Assembly (NCBI RefSeq): GCF_007097365.1
Contig: NZ_VJZR01000006.1
Location: forward strand, 109,120-173,119
Length of the DNA stretch: 64,000 nucleotides
Source of the DNA: Flavobacterium franklandianum
GTDB taxonomy: Bacteria > Bacteroidota > Bacteroidia > Flavobacteriales > Flavobacteriaceae
Reading direction: 5' to 3'
The notes under the pieces were generated by a model that searched no databases, was not told the DNA's origin, and was given only the letters and a program-made list of their open reading frames with translations. The translations under genes were made by a program, and so were the position numbers. Every line of letters starts with the position of its first letter. The stretch's first letter is position 1. This document shows, one piece after another, positions 52,788-63,673 of this stretch.

Positions 52788-53282
52788 TTGAAACAAATTC
52801 TAAATAATCTTCCTAAAGAGGCCAAAGATAAGCATATCGAAAACAAAAAGTATTTTGATAAGCTAAAAAAAAAGCAACCTAAGAATTTAGATTACGTAAT
52901 GCAGGAATTGCACAACGCCGAATTCAAAAAAACGGATTGTTTAAAATGCGCCAATTGTTGCAAAACTACCGGTCCATTATTCACTTTGGCCGATATTGAA
53001 CGAATTTCAAAACACCTTCGACAAAAACCACAACAATTTATTAATCAATATTTGCGCATTGATGAAGAAACAGATTATGTGTTGCAAAGTGTTCCTTGTA
53101 CTTTTTTGGATAGCGATAATACTTGTTTCATTTATGATGTTCGCCCCAAAGCCTGTCGTGAATTCCCACATACCGACAGAAAGAAGTTTCAACAAATTAC
53201 TGATTTGACATTGAAAAACGTAGCGATTTGTCCAGCTGCCTTCAATATTGTTGAGGAAATGAAGAAGAAAATGCCTTTGTGA
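52788..53282 (+). CDS. YkgJ family cysteine-cluster protein
   Basis: This 164-residue protein has the YkgJ-type pattern CLKCANCCKTTGPLFT (about 51-66), then VPCTFLDSDNTCFIYDVRPKACREFPH (about 105-131) and a last ICPAAF. These are the cysteines of a likely zinc or Fe-S site (CxxCxxCC and CxxxxxxxCxIYxxRPxxCRxFP). The start is probably TTG at 52788, since the -7 element lies at 52763-52770. Function is not established for the family. Confidence 0.85.
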   Translation: MKQILNNLPKEAKDKHIENKKYFDKLKKKQPKNLDYVMQELHNAEFKKTDCLKCANCCKTTGPLFTLADIERISKHLRQKPQQFINQYLRIDEETDYVLQSVPCTFLDSDNTCFIYDVRPKACREFPHTDRKKFQQITDLTLKNVAICPAAFNIVEEMKKKMPL

Positions 53283-53478
53283 TTTGGATTAAAAAAACAG
53301 ATCAATTTTGTTGTGGTAAATAGTTTTTTATTTGCCTAAGTTTTGTTTTGAAAATTCTTCTACTAAAACAATTTTTATTAAATATCCGTCAAACGGAATA
53401 TTTATATGGCGAAATGCTTTGTTAAATTGATTGATAATATCTTAATATTTATTTCATATGCAGGTGATTACAGACAGA

Positions 53479-53486
53479 TATATTTG
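53479..53486 (+). promoter_or_regulatory. -7 element of the giant surface protein gene
   Basis: TATATTTG matches TAnnTTTG, 24 bp before the ATG at 53510. No good -33 TTG is seen. Confidence 0.5.
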
Positions 53487-53509
53487 TATCGAATTAATAC
53501 AATCACTCT

Positions 53510-56500
53510 ATGAAACACTTTTTACAATTAAAGTTGGAGAATTTTTCAGACTCTCCAAATTTTGTTTTGGCACAGCAGTCAAGATTATTAGACGAAGCTG
53601 GACCTGTTAATCAAAACGGTTTAGAATTAAATTCTAAATCATTAGTAAAAGAGAAAAAAACAAACTTAGGATTTGTTTTCTTTTTTACTCTAATGTTTTC
53701 TTTATTTGGATTCGTCCAAAATGCGATCTCTCAAACTACTCTTGTAGTAGGAGATTTATCAATTATTGGATTCCAATTGAATAGCCCAGACTCATTTGCT
53801 TTTACGTCATGGGTTGATATAGCTCCAAACACGTACATTAAATTTACTGATAATGCATTCTTGTCTGCTGGTTCTGCAACTGCAACGGGTAATATCAGAG
53901 GTGGAGAAAATTTTGTAATCTGGAAAAGTAGTGTTTTAACTCCTGCTGGAACAGTGATCACAATTACTGATAATACTACTGCTTCAACTAACAATGGGAC
54001 AATTATTTCAGGAAATTTAAGCGGATTGTCTGCTTCAGGTGACAATATTTTTGCATATCAAGGAACTGCAACTTCAGGCGCAAATCCTGACTTTTCTGCA
54101 AATACTAATCCAACAACCTTTAATGGAACGTTACTTTTTGGATTATTTGGTCAAGGTACTTCAGCAGTTACATCTTGGTTGACGACAGGAACAGCATCAT
54201 CAAACACCTCTTATCTACCTTCACAATTGAATGTTGCTAATGGAAATATTGTTTTGGCAAGTTCTTCTACAAGAGGGCAATATACAGGTTCTAGAAATAA
54301 TCAAACCACTTTAGCAGACTATAAAGCTATGGTAAATAATGTTGCCAACTGGACAACAGCAACTAGTGCTGGTGTTATTACTTTGAATACAACTGCGTTT
54401 ACTGCTTCGGCACCTAGCAACCCTTCAGTTACGCTTTCTACAAGTGTCAATACTGGTACAGAAGCTGGAACAACAACAATTACAGTTACTGCTACTGCAA
54501 ATGCTGCCGTTAGTGGTGATCAAACAGTAAATTTGGATGTGTCAGGAACAAATATTACTGCTGGAGATTATGCTTTAAGCAATTCAGTGATTACGATATT
54601 AAACGGACAAACAATGGGTTTTGTAACTTTTACAGTTATTGATGATGCTTTAGTTGAAAGTGCAGAAACTGCTACTTTAAAAATAAGTAACCCGTCATCT
54701 GGAATTCTACTTGGAACTACTAGCACTCAAAATATTACTATTACCGATAATGATGTAGCTACTAATCCTACTGTTTCACTTTCAGTAAATGCCAATGATG
54801 GTTCAGAAGCTGGAATAACAACGATTACCGTTACTGCTACGGCAGATATCGCCGTTGCTGGAGATCAAACTATTGATTTAGGAGTAACGGGAACAAATAT
54901 TACTGCTGGAGATTATGCTTTAAGCAATTCAGTGATAACGATATTAAACGGACAAACAACAGGTTCTGTAACTTTTACAGTTATTGATGATGCTTTAGTT
55001 GAAAGTGCAGAAACCGCTATTTTAACAATAAGCAACCCGTCATCAGGAATTGTTATTGGAGCTACAAGCACTCAAAATATTGTTATTGCTGATAATGACG
55101 TAGCAGTTCTCCCTACCGTTTTACTTTCTACAAGTGCCAATGCTGGTACAGAAGCTGGAACTACAGTTATTACCGTTATTGCTACGTCAGATAGTGCAGT
55201 TGCTGGAGATCAAACTATAAATTTAGGAGTATCGGGAACAAATATTACTGCTGGAGATTATGTTTTAAGCAATTCAGTGATAACGATATTAAATGGTCAA
55301 ACTACAGGTTCAGTTACATTTACGGTTGTTGATGATGTTTTGTTCGAAGGGGAAGAAACGGCAACTTTAACTATTAGCAACCCATCTTCAGGTATTGCTT
55401 TGGGTGTAACTACTATTCAAAATATTTCCATTACGGATAATGATGTAGCTCCGCCTCCAACTGTTCAACTTTCAGCGAGTGCCAATACAGGAACCGAAGC
55501 AGGTGCAACAATTATAACTGTTACAGCTACAGCTTCTGCTGCTGTGTCAGGAGATCAAACATTAAATCTTGCTGTAACAGGTACAGGTATTACAGGAGCT
55601 GATTATTCTTTAAGCAATACGCAGATCACGATACTAAGTGGTTCAACAACTGGTATGGTAACCTTTACCATTGTAGATGATGCGGCTGACGAAGGAACGG
55701 AAACAGCGACATTAACTATCAGCAATCCTTCTGAGGGTTTTACTTTAGGTGCCACTATTGCTCAAAATATTACTATTACTGATAATGATGCGCCACCTGT
55801 TACAACTTTAGCAGCTGGTGATATTTCAGTGATTGGTTATAATCTTTCTGGTACACCAAACGATAATTTTGCTATCTTAGTTCATAAAGATTTGAGTGCG
55901 AGAACTATTTTTTATATTAACGATAATGAAATTGCAACCGCAGGTACCAGCACATTTACTGATTTAAATGAAGCTGAAATTTCATTTACGGTTAAAGCAG
56001 GACAAATCATCCCTAAAGGAACGGTAATTCTTATCCCTTGGGGTGTAGCTGCTGTTTCAACTTCAACTTATGATTTAACATCTAGCAGTGGAGCAGGGCT
56101 TGGAGCTAGTGGTGACGAATTGTACATATATAATGCTTCATCAATAACAGCAACAACAGCAACAAGTTTTATCTGCTTCGCAAAAATTGGTAATTCACCA
56201 AGTGCTGTACCTGCCGGTTTAATTTCTGGTACTACATCAATTAACCCATCACTAGTTCCTGGGAGTAGGTACAAAATAAGTGGAGCTTTATATAATGCTT
56301 GTCAAGCTGATCTATTAGCAGCTATTGGAAATACTGCTAGCAATTGGCAAACTGTTGCACCTGGTGCCGCTAGCGATTGGACTTTTACAGTTTTACCAGC
56401 ATGTGCTCCTGTTTTACCAACAGTTACTCTTTCGGTAAATGCTAATACTGCAACTGAAGTAGGAACAACAACAATTACAGTTACTGCTACTGCAAATGCT

Positions 56501-59500
56501 GCCGTTAGTGAAGATCAAACTCTAAATTTAGGAATATCGGGCATTAATATTACTGCAGGTGATTATGCTTTAAGCAATTCAGTGATAACGATAGTAAACG
56601 GACAAACAACAGGTTCTGTAACTTTTACAGTTATTGATGATGCTTTGGTTGAAGGTTCAGAGATTGCTGCTTTGGCAATAAGTAACCCGTCATCTGGAAT
56701 TACACTTGGAACTACTACCACTCAAGATATAACTATTACTGATAATGATGTAGCTGTTGTCCCTACGGTTTTGCTTTCTGTTAGTGCCAATACAGGTACA
56801 GAAGTTGGAACAACAGTTATTACCGTTACTGCTACGGCAGAAAGTGCCGTTGCTGGAGATCAAACTATTGATTTAGGAGTAACAGGAATAAATATTACTG
56901 CTGGAGATTATGCTTTAAGTAATTCAGTGATAACGATATCAAACGGACAAACAACAGGTTCTGTAACTTTTACAGTTATTGATGATGCTTTGGTTGAAAG
57001 TGCAGAAACCGCTATTTTAACAATTAGTAATCCGTCATCAGGAATTGTTATTGGTGCTACAAGCACTCAGTCTGTGGCAATAACCGATAATGACGCTGCA
57101 TTAAACATAGATCTTTCTACTTATGTTAGAGTTGGTCGATATAATTTGCCTGAACCAACTCGTACTGCCGCTCCTTCTAATAATTTATTGTGTCAAGAAG
57201 CCTCAGCAGTAACTTATAACTGGGATACTGATACCTTGTTTATCACTGCCGATGGTAGTACTTCTGTTACTCAAGTATCAAAAACAGGGCAATTAATTGA
57301 TACCATGACAATGGCTCAAGGAAGTAGCCCTCAAGGAACTGATTTTTATGACACTGAAGGAATTACGTATGTTGGAAATGGTCAGTTTGTAATGAGTGAA
57401 GAGCGTGACAGACAATTGGTAAAGTTTACTTATGCTGCCGGAACTACTCTTACAAGAAGTAATACTCAAACGGTAAAAATTGGAACTTTCGTTCCTAATA
57501 CTGGAACAGAAGGATTGTCATATGATCCATTGACTGGTGGTTATATTGTTTTAAAAGAGATAACTCCTATTGGAATTTTTCAAACAGGTGTTGATTTTAC
57601 TGCAGGAACTGCTACTAACGGTTCGGCTACAACAGAGAACTCTACCAATCTTTTTGATCCAGCTTTGTTAGGATTTTCAGATGTTGCTGATGTTTTTGCA
57701 CTATCTAATTTGCCTTCACTTAACGGACAATCATTATACAATAATTTGTTAGTATTGGGCCAAGAAAACGCTAAAGTGGTAAATATAGACCGAAACGGTG
57801 TTATTGCCAACTCACTAACTATTGTTTCGGATGCAGGAAATCCTTTAGACGTTGCTTCTCAACAGCACGAAGGTCTTACTGTGGATCGTAATGGTATATT
57901 ATATATTGTAAGCGAAAACGGTGGTGGCGATATTGATCATCCACAACTTTGGGTTTATGCCCCTTCTACAGTACCTAATCAAGCACCAACTGTTGTTGCT
58001 TTGACAAATACTACTAATGCCATTTTAGAAAATTCTAACACTACCGTAGCCGTTAAGGTATCGGATATAATGGTGACAGACGATGGATTAGGGACAAATA
58101 ATTTATCTCTAACTGGAACAGATGCTAATTTTTTCCAAATTACAGGATCAAGTTTGTTTATCAAAGCAGGAACGGTATTAGATTTTGAAACTAAAACAAG
58201 TTATAATGTTTCAGTAAATGTAGATGATACAACTCTAGGTGCTACTCCTGATGCTTCAATAAATTATGTGCTAAATGTAACTGATGTTTCTGTAGAAACG
58301 CCACAAGTTGTTTCGGTAAGTATTTCGGAAGTCGCTTCTTGGTCTAGTAGTAACGCTCTTGTTGTTGCCGATTGGTTTGAAGTAACTAATAATGGAACGA
58401 CTGCACTTGATATTACAGGTTGGAAAGTAGATGATAGTTCTAATTTATTTACATCAGCTTTAGCCTTAAACGGAATTACAAGTATCGCTCCGGGCGAATC
58501 TGTAATTTTCTTGGAAACTAGCAGTACTAATTCAGCAACTATAATTGCTAATTTCAAATCGGCTTGGTTTGGGACTAATGTGCCTTCTGGTTTACAAGTA
58601 GGATATTATACTGGTACTGGAATCGGTTTAAGCTCGTCAAGTGATGCTGTAAATTTATACGATGCTTCTGGAGCTCTTATGTCAAAAGTTACTTTTGGAA
58701 CAGCTACAACAAATTACACTTTTAATAATGCTATAGGTCTTAATAATACTGCCATAACAATATTGAGTCAAATAGGAGTGAATGATGCTTTTGCAGCAGT
58801 AAATGATGCTGTTCAAATTGGTTCTCCTGGTTCTGTTGGTAAATTATTTATATCAGAAGTTGCTCCTTGGTCAAGTAGTAATAGCCCAATTGGTGTCGAT
58901 TGGTTCGAAGTAACTAATACCAAAGCTGTTGCTATTGATATTACAGGATGGAAAATGGACGATAATTCACAATCTCCTGCGGGTGCTGTTGCATTAAACG
59001 GAATCACAAGTATTAATCCTGGTGAATCTGTACTATTTATGGAAACTAGTGATTTAGCTGGTAAAACTACCGCTTTCTTAAACAACTGGTTTGGAACAAA
59101 TCCATCATCAGGAATAAGAATTGGAAATTATACCGGAAGTGGTGTAGGTTTGAGTTCAGGTGGTGACCAAGTAAATTTATACAACGCTACAAGCAGTACA
59201 CCACAGGCTTCGGTATTGTTTGGTGCTTCGCCAACTACTACTTTTGCTACTTTCGATAACTCGGCTGGACTAAACAATATAACTACTGCGATTACTCAAA
59301 TGAGTGCAGTAGGAATTAAAGGTGCTTTCATCGCTGCAAATAGTGCTGTAGAAATTGGTTCGCCAGGTACAATCCTAACAGCTCCTTGTCCTACCATTAC
59401 TGCTACTGCAACACCAGTATCGGCATCGGTTTGTACAGGTGCAACGACTACGGTTTCGGTAACTGCTACCGGTGGTACGTTACCTTATACTGTTTCTGGA

Positions 59501-62146
59501 AGTTCTTTAACAGTGGGTGTGGGTACATTTAATTACACCATTACTGATGCCAAAGGCTGTACTGCAACAACATCGGTAACTATTACAAATCAACCATTAA
59601 CAGATAATATCACTCCAATTACGGCTTGTGATAGTTATACTTGGAATGATATTACTTATACAGAATCAGGATTGTATGAAGGTGCAACTACAAATTGTGT
59701 AACTGATAAATTGAATTTAACAATAGTGCCAAGTACGTTAACTTTGCAACCAACGAATCCTACTATTTGTAAATCAATAGGTGCTGTAGCAACTGTTTTG
59801 GTATCTGCTGCATCAGGGTCAACTTTTAAATGGTATTCTCAAGCGGCTACGGGAACTACTTGGTCAGCTTTAGCAAATAACACTAACTATTCAGGTGTTG
59901 ATGGCACTACACTAACAATTACAAGAACAACTACTGCGATTCCAGCAACTGGAACAAAATACAGAGCTGTAATTTCAAATTCTTGTGGTGATATGCCATC
60001 AGAAATAGTTGTTTTACAAGAGCTTACAGTATTGTCTAAAGTGGCAGCAATATCAGCTAAATCAAATTCTAACACCATTTTATCACCAGCATTGACTACT
60101 TGTTCAGGAAATACAGTGAATTTAACATTGGCAGCGGGAAGTATTGGAAACATACAATGGCAAATGTCAACTACATCAGCAACAACCGGATTTGCTGACT
60201 TTGGAATTTCAATTGCTCAATCTGCAGTCTCAGCAGTTAATCCTATGATTACAGTTTCTTCTGGAGGGTTAACTCAAGACACTTGGTTTAGAGTTGTAGC
60301 TTCTAATAGTTCATGTTCATCTGTGATTGGGCTAGCTACAAAAATTTCAGTTAGTGCTCCAGCAGTTGCAGGGACAATCTCTGGAGGAAATGTAACAGTT
60401 TGTGGTTTTGCTGCAAGTGCACTAAACTTAACGGGGACTCTTGTTCCATTTAATAACTCAACCGAGCTTAATTTAATCGGAAATACAGGAACGATAGTTT
60501 GGCAAAAATCAACAAATTACAATGCTTCTTCACCAACATGGTCAGCAGAAGGAAGTACAGCAAGCACTTTAATCATCGCGAATTTAACGGCAGATACTTG
60601 GTATAGAGCTCAAGTAACCAGCGGAGTATGTAAAGTGTTTACAGATGTTGTAAAAATCACAATTAGTAAAGTGGCAAAAACAGGTACGACTACAGCTACG
60701 GCTAATGGTGTTGTAACAACAAGCGTTTGTACAGGGGGTGATATTACTTTTACTTCTGCAACATTTACTGGAACATCTATACAATGGGAAGTTTCTATTA
60801 CATCTTCAACAACTGGTTTTGCAACTATAGAAGGAGCAAATGCAAGTTCATTTACAATGACAAACGTGACTTATGCACCGCTCTCAAAATTCTATGTGAG
60901 AAGTGTTGTTACCAGCGGAGATTGTACAATAGCAAGAAGTGCTATTAAGACGATTACAGTAAATCCAATTTCGGTTGCAGGTAGCATTACGGGCGGTGGA
61001 ATTCTTTGTTCTGGTGGTGGATCAACAGTAAAAGTTTTAGGAAATACTGGAACTATCCAATGGTTGTATTCTACAAATGGAATAGTTTATGCAAACGTTC
61101 CTTCTATGTTATTGCCAAATGCTTTAGCAGGATTTGAAACGTCCTCAACAGGAATAGCCTCAACTTATGTATTTACTAATTTTACAGCTGGTACGGTTTA
61201 TTTTAAAGCTAAAATCAAAAGTGGTGCTTGTTCAGAAACATTTACAAATGTTGTGGAATATAATATTGGGACAACTGCAGTGTCGGGTGTAGTTTCCGCA
61301 TTAAGTTCAACAATTTGCCCAGCAACTGGAACAACTTTAACCTTGAGCAATTCAGTAGGATTTGTTCAATGGCAAAAAGCTTTAATTTCAGTAACCACAG
61401 GTTTGCCAGGTACTTTTTCCAATATTAAAAATCAAATAGAAACTACTCTAGCAACTGGAAACTTGACTGCTTCAACAGCTTATCAAGCAGTAATAACAAT
61501 TGGTACTTGTTCTACAATTATAACAAATTATACTGTGGTAAATGTATTGGCTAAACCAATTGCTAAATCAATTACAAGCAATGTAACAAGTCCGTTAGGA
61601 GGTTTAACAACTCCATTATGTACAAATGATCCTAAAAAAACATTGACTATTGGTGCAGGTTATGCAGGTGCAATTCAATGGCAATCTTCTAATGTGTCAA
61701 CTAATAAAGGGTTTGCTGATATTGATGGTGCAACTAGTGCAAGTTACACTATAGCAAACCCTTCAGTTGGGGCTAATTACTATCGCGCAACATTTACTAA
61801 TACTTGTGGCGTTATTGCAATTAGTGCTCCAGTTACAATTTATTTTACAAATTGTAGCAATTCTGCGAGAGTTGCAGAAACGAAGGATGAAGTTGAAATG
61901 ACATTTAATGTTTTTGCTTATCCAAATCCATTCAGAGATAACTTTAAATTAAGTTTGGAATCACCAAGCAATGAGAAAGTGAACGTTGCGGTATTTGATT
62001 TAAGTGGAAAACTGATTGAACTACGAGAAATAAATTCTAATGAAATCAACACATTAGATTTAGGAAATAACTATCCATCGGGAGTGTTTAATGTGATTGT
62101 TACTCAAGGAACATATACTAAAACAGTTCGTGTTATAAAACAATAG
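53510..62146 (+). CDS. Giant multidomain surface protein: Calx-beta repeats, beta-propeller, lamin-tail domains, T9SS tail
   Basis: This protein has 2878 residues. A 50-residue polar N-terminus precedes the hydrophobic core of the signal peptide (about 52-74). Then come a domain (76-300) that recurs at 765-970; Calx-beta repeats at about 304-420, 421-534, 534-648, 648-765, 971-1084 and 1085-1197; an SdiA-regulated/phytase-like beta-propeller (1199-1490); and a cadherin-like segment (1491-1597). Two lamin-tail domains (1601-1775, 1779-1960; both start SEVA-W-SSSN) and Ig-like repeats (1960-2784) follow. A type A type IX secretion sorting domain (about 2794-2878, YPNPF... VFDLSGKL) ends the protein. 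It is likely secreted to the cell surface and Ca-binding in its Calx-beta parts. Substrate or partner is unknown. Confidence 0.88.
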   Translation: MKHFLQLKLENFSDSPNFVLAQQSRLLDEAGPVNQNGLELNSKSLVKEKKTNLGFVFFFTLMFSLFGFVQNAISQTTLVVGDLSIIGFQLNSPDSFAFTSWVDIAPNTYIKFTDNAFLSAGSATATGNIRGGENFVIWKSSVLTPAGTVITITDNTTASTNNGTIISGNLSGLSASGDNIFAYQGTATSGANPDFSANTNPTTFNGTLLFGLFGQGTSAVTSWLTTGTASSNTSYLPSQLNVANGNIVLASSSTRGQYTGSRNNQTTLADYKAMVNNVANWTTATSAGVITLNTTAFTASAPSNPSVTLSTSVNTGTEAGTTTITVTATANAAVSGDQTVNLDVSGTNITAGDYALSNSVITILNGQTMGFVTFTVIDDALVESAETATLKISNPSSGILLGTTSTQNITITDNDVATNPTVSLSVNANDGSEAGITTITVTATADIAVAGDQTIDLGVTGTNITAGDYALSNSVITILNGQTTGSVTFTVIDDALVESAETAILTISNPSSGIVIGATSTQNIVIADNDVAVLPTVLLSTSANAGTEAGTTVITVIATSDSAVAGDQTINLGVSGTNITAGDYVLSNSVITILNGQTTGSVTFTVVDDVLFEGEETATLTISNPSSGIALGVTTIQNISITDNDVAPPPTVQLSASANTGTEAGATIITVTATASAAVSGDQTLNLAVTGTGITGADYSLSNTQITILSGSTTGMVTFTIVDDAADEGTETATLTISNPSEGFTLGATIAQNITITDNDAPPVTTLAAGDISVIGYNLSGTPNDNFAILVHKDLSARTIFYINDNEIATAGTSTFTDLNEAEISFTVKAGQIIPKGTVILIPWGVAAVSTSTYDLTSSSGAGLGASGDELYIYNASSITATTATSFICFAKIGNSPSAVPAGLISGTTSINPSLVPGSRYKISGALYNACQADLLAAIGNTASNWQTVAPGAASDWTFTVLPACAPVLPTVTLSVNANTATEVGTTTITVTATANAAVSEDQTLNLGISGINITAGDYALSNSVITIVNGQTTGSVTFTVIDDALVEGSEIAALAISNPSSGITLGTTTTQDITITDNDVAVVPTVLLSVSANTGTEVGTTVITVTATAESAVAGDQTIDLGVTGINITAGDYALSNSVITISNGQTTGSVTFTVIDDALVESAETAILTISNPSSGIVIGATSTQSVAITDNDAALNIDLSTYVRVGRYNLPEPTRTAAPSNNLLCQEASAVTYNWDTDTLFITADGSTSVTQVSKTGQLIDTMTMAQGSSPQGTDFYDTEGITYVGNGQFVMSEERDRQLVKFTYAAGTTLTRSNTQTVKIGTFVPNTGTEGLSYDPLTGGYIVLKEITPIGIFQTGVDFTAGTATNGSATTENSTNLFDPALLGFSDVADVFALSNLPSLNGQSLYNNLLVLGQENAKVVNIDRNGVIANSLTIVSDAGNPLDVASQQHEGLTVDRNGILYIVSENGGGDIDHPQLWVYAPSTVPNQAPTVVALTNTTNAILENSNTTVAVKVSDIMVTDDGLGTNNLSLTGTDANFFQITGSSLFIKAGTVLDFETKTSYNVSVNVDDTTLGATPDASINYVLNVTDVSVETPQVVSVSISEVASWSSSNALVVADWFEVTNNGTTALDITGWKVDDSSNLFTSALALNGITSIAPGESVIFLETSSTNSATIIANFKSAWFGTNVPSGLQVGYYTGTGIGLSSSSDAVNLYDASGALMSKVTFGTATTNYTFNNAIGLNNTAITILSQIGVNDAFAAVNDAVQIGSPGSVGKLFISEVAPWSSSNSPIGVDWFEVTNTKAVAIDITGWKMDDNSQSPAGAVALNGITSINPGESVLFMETSDLAGKTTAFLNNWFGTNPSSGIRIGNYTGSGVGLSSGGDQVNLYNATSSTPQASVLFGASPTTTFATFDNSAGLNNITTAITQMSAVGIKGAFIAANSAVEIGSPGTILTAPCPTITATATPVSASVCTGATTTVSVTATGGTLPYTVSGSSLTVGVGTFNYTITDAKGCTATTSVTITNQPLTDNITPITACDSYTWNDITYTESGLYEGATTNCVTDKLNLTIVPSTLTLQPTNPTICKSIGAVATVLVSAASGSTFKWYSQAATGTTWSALANNTNYSGVDGTTLTITRTTTAIPATGTKYRAVISNSCGDMPSEIVVLQELTVLSKVAAISAKSNSNTILSPALTTCSGNTVNLTLAAGSIGNIQWQMSTTSATTGFADFGISIAQSAVSAVNPMITVSSGGLTQDTWFRVVASNSSCSSVIGLATKISVSAPAVAGTISGGNVTVCGFAASALNLTGTLVPFNNSTELNLIGNTGTIVWQKSTNYNASSPTWSAEGSTASTLIIANLTADTWYRAQVTSGVCKVFTDVVKITISKVAKTGTTTATANGVVTTSVCTGGDITFTSATFTGTSIQWEVSITSSTTGFATIEGANASSFTMTNVTYAPLSKFYVRSVVTSGDCTIARSAIKTITVNPISVAGSITGGGILCSGGGSTVKVLGNTGTIQWLYSTNGIVYANVPSMLLPNALAGFETSSTGIASTYVFTNFTAGTVYFKAKIKSGACSETFTNVVEYNIGTTAVSGVVSALSSTICPATGTTLTLSNSVGFVQWQKALISVTTGLPGTFSNIKNQIETTLATGNLTASTAYQAVITIGTCSTIITNYTVVNVLAKPIAKSITSNVTSPLGGLTTPLCTNDPKKTLTIGAGYAGAIQWQSSNVSTNKGFADIDGATSASYTIANPSVGANYYRATFTNTCGVIAISAPVTIYFTNCSNSARVAETKDEVEMTFNVFAYPNPFRDNFKLSLESPSNEKVNVAVFDLSGKLIELREINSNEINTLDLGNNYPSGVFNVIVTQGTYTKTVRVIKQ

Positions 62147-62184
62147 TGAGATTCATTTTTTAGAAAAAGATCTTTTAATTTTAC

Positions 62185-62227
62185 AAATCCCCGCTCCCAA
62201 TTCTTTTGGGATGTCGGGGATTTTTAT
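62185..62227 (+). terminator. Intrinsic terminator of the giant gene
   Basis: The stem AAATCCCCG/CGGGGATTT (62185-62193, 62215-62223) contains an inner CCCA/TGGG-type stem and is followed by a T-rich tail. Confidence 0.88.
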
Positions 62228-62413
62228 TTCTATTGCATAAAGTCAGTAAGGGTAGTGTCATATTTAATATTCAAAAATGTAGTCAATTACCCTGTAGCTA
62301 TAAAAATTGTCAAAGGAATCAAGAGGAAAATAACATTATATTTTTTTAATTAATGTTTATTTTTGTTTATTATATCAGCCCTTTACTGTAATGTTATGGC
62401 AAAAAACTTTATG

Positions 62414-62421
62414 TATATTTG
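62414..62421 (+). promoter_or_regulatory. -7 element of the LolC/E-type permease gene
   Basis: TATATTTG matches TAnnTTTG. The transcript would start about 62428, only about 10 nt before the TTG start codon, so the mRNA is nearly leaderless. Confidence 0.55.
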
Positions 62422-62437
62422 TAGCAAACTATAAATT

Positions 62438-63673
62438 TTGAATTTAGAATATTTCATAGCCAAAAGGCTTATAACTGCTAAAGATTATAAAAGCAGCATA
62501 TCGTCGCCAATTATCAAAATTGCTATATCTGCTATTGCCATCGGAATGATTATGATGATTGTGTCGGTAGCAACAGGAATTGGATTGCAACAGAAAATCC
62601 GAGATAAAGTTTCCGCTTTCAACGGTCATATCATTATTTCAAATTACGACAACAATCAATCCGAAGTTACACTGGTTCCCATTTCAAAACATCAAGATTT
62701 TTACCCAAAATTCACTTCAGTTTCAGGCGTTAGTCACATTCAAGCCATTGCGAGCAAAGCGGGTATAATTAGAACCGAAACAGCTTTCGAGGGGATTATT
62801 CTAAAAGGAGTGGGCACAGATTATCGGTGGGACAACATCAAGGAATATATTGTGTCCGGCAAACTACCCAATTTTTCAACGAACATCAATCAAGAAGTAG
62901 TAATATCACAATTGCTCGCCAACAGGCTGAATCTAAAAGTAGGCGATTCCTTCAATACTTTTTTCATCAAAGAAGACCAAAATAAATTGCCCAACATTCG
63001 AAGATTTAAAGTTGCAGGAATTTTTAATTCTGGATTTCAAGATTTCGACGCTACTTATATAATAGGAGATATTCGGCACATTCAACGCATCAATAAATGG
63101 AAACCCGATCAAGTCGGCGCTTTCGAGGTTTTTACCAATGATTTTGACAATATAAAATCCATCGGCGAACAAGTTTACGAGCAAACATCCTCAACACTCG
63201 ATACAAAAACCATAATCGAGAAATACAGTTACATCTTCGAATGGCTCAAACTCTTCGATTTAAACATCATAATTATTCTTGCAGTGATGATACTTGTCGC
63301 CACTATTAATATGGTAGTCGCATTATTAGTCCTCATCCTTGAACGCACCCAAATGATAGGAATACTCAAAGCATTAGGTTCAAACAACTGGTCTGTACGC
63401 AAAATATTTCTTTACAATGCATTTTACCTTATAGTTAGAGGACTCTTTTGGGGAAACCTAATAGGTATTTCGCTGTTAGTAATCCAGCAATATTTTGGAA
63501 TAATCAAACTCAATCCCGAAAATTATTACGTCAACCAAGCGCCAGTTTACATCAATTTGGGCTATATTTTGCTGTTAAATCTACTCACAGTAACAGTTTG
63601 CTTTTTGGTTTTACTAATTCCTTCCTATATAATAACCAAAATATCCCCAGTAAAAGCCATCCGTTTCGATTAG
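62438..63673 (+). CDS. ABC transporter permease, LolC/LolE (FtsX) type, TTG start
   Basis: This 411-residue protein begins MNLEYFIAKRLITAKDYKSS, the typical Bacteroidetes LolC/E-like N-terminus, reading from a TTG at 62438. It has one membrane segment near 27-48, a periplasmic domain, and three C-terminal membrane segments (about 276-300, 322-350, 372-400). The last two are joined by the FtsX-type ERTQMIGILKALGSNNWSVRKIF loop. It probably works with an ATPase to release lipoproteins, but no lolD gene is seen in the window. Confidence 0.9.
   Translation: MNLEYFIAKRLITAKDYKSSISSPIIKIAISAIAIGMIMMIVSVATGIGLQQKIRDKVSAFNGHIIISNYDNNQSEVTLVPISKHQDFYPKFTSVSGVSHIQAIASKAGIIRTETAFEGIILKGVGTDYRWDNIKEYIVSGKLPNFSTNINQEVVISQLLANRLNLKVGDSFNTFFIKEDQNKLPNIRRFKVAGIFNSGFQDFDATYIIGDIRHIQRINKWKPDQVGAFEVFTNDFDNIKSIGEQVYEQTSSTLDTKTIIEKYSYIFEWLKLFDLNIIIILAVMILVATINMVVALLVLILERTQMIGILKALGSNNWSVRKIFLYNAFYLIVRGLFWGNLIGISLLVIQQYFGIIKLNPENYYVNQAPVYINLGYILLLNLLTVTVCFLVLLIPSYIITKISPVKAIRFD

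Noticed and set aside
54419..57100. Tandem intergenic repeats or mobile element
   Set aside because: The direct repeats are in one open frame and encode Calx-beta domains.
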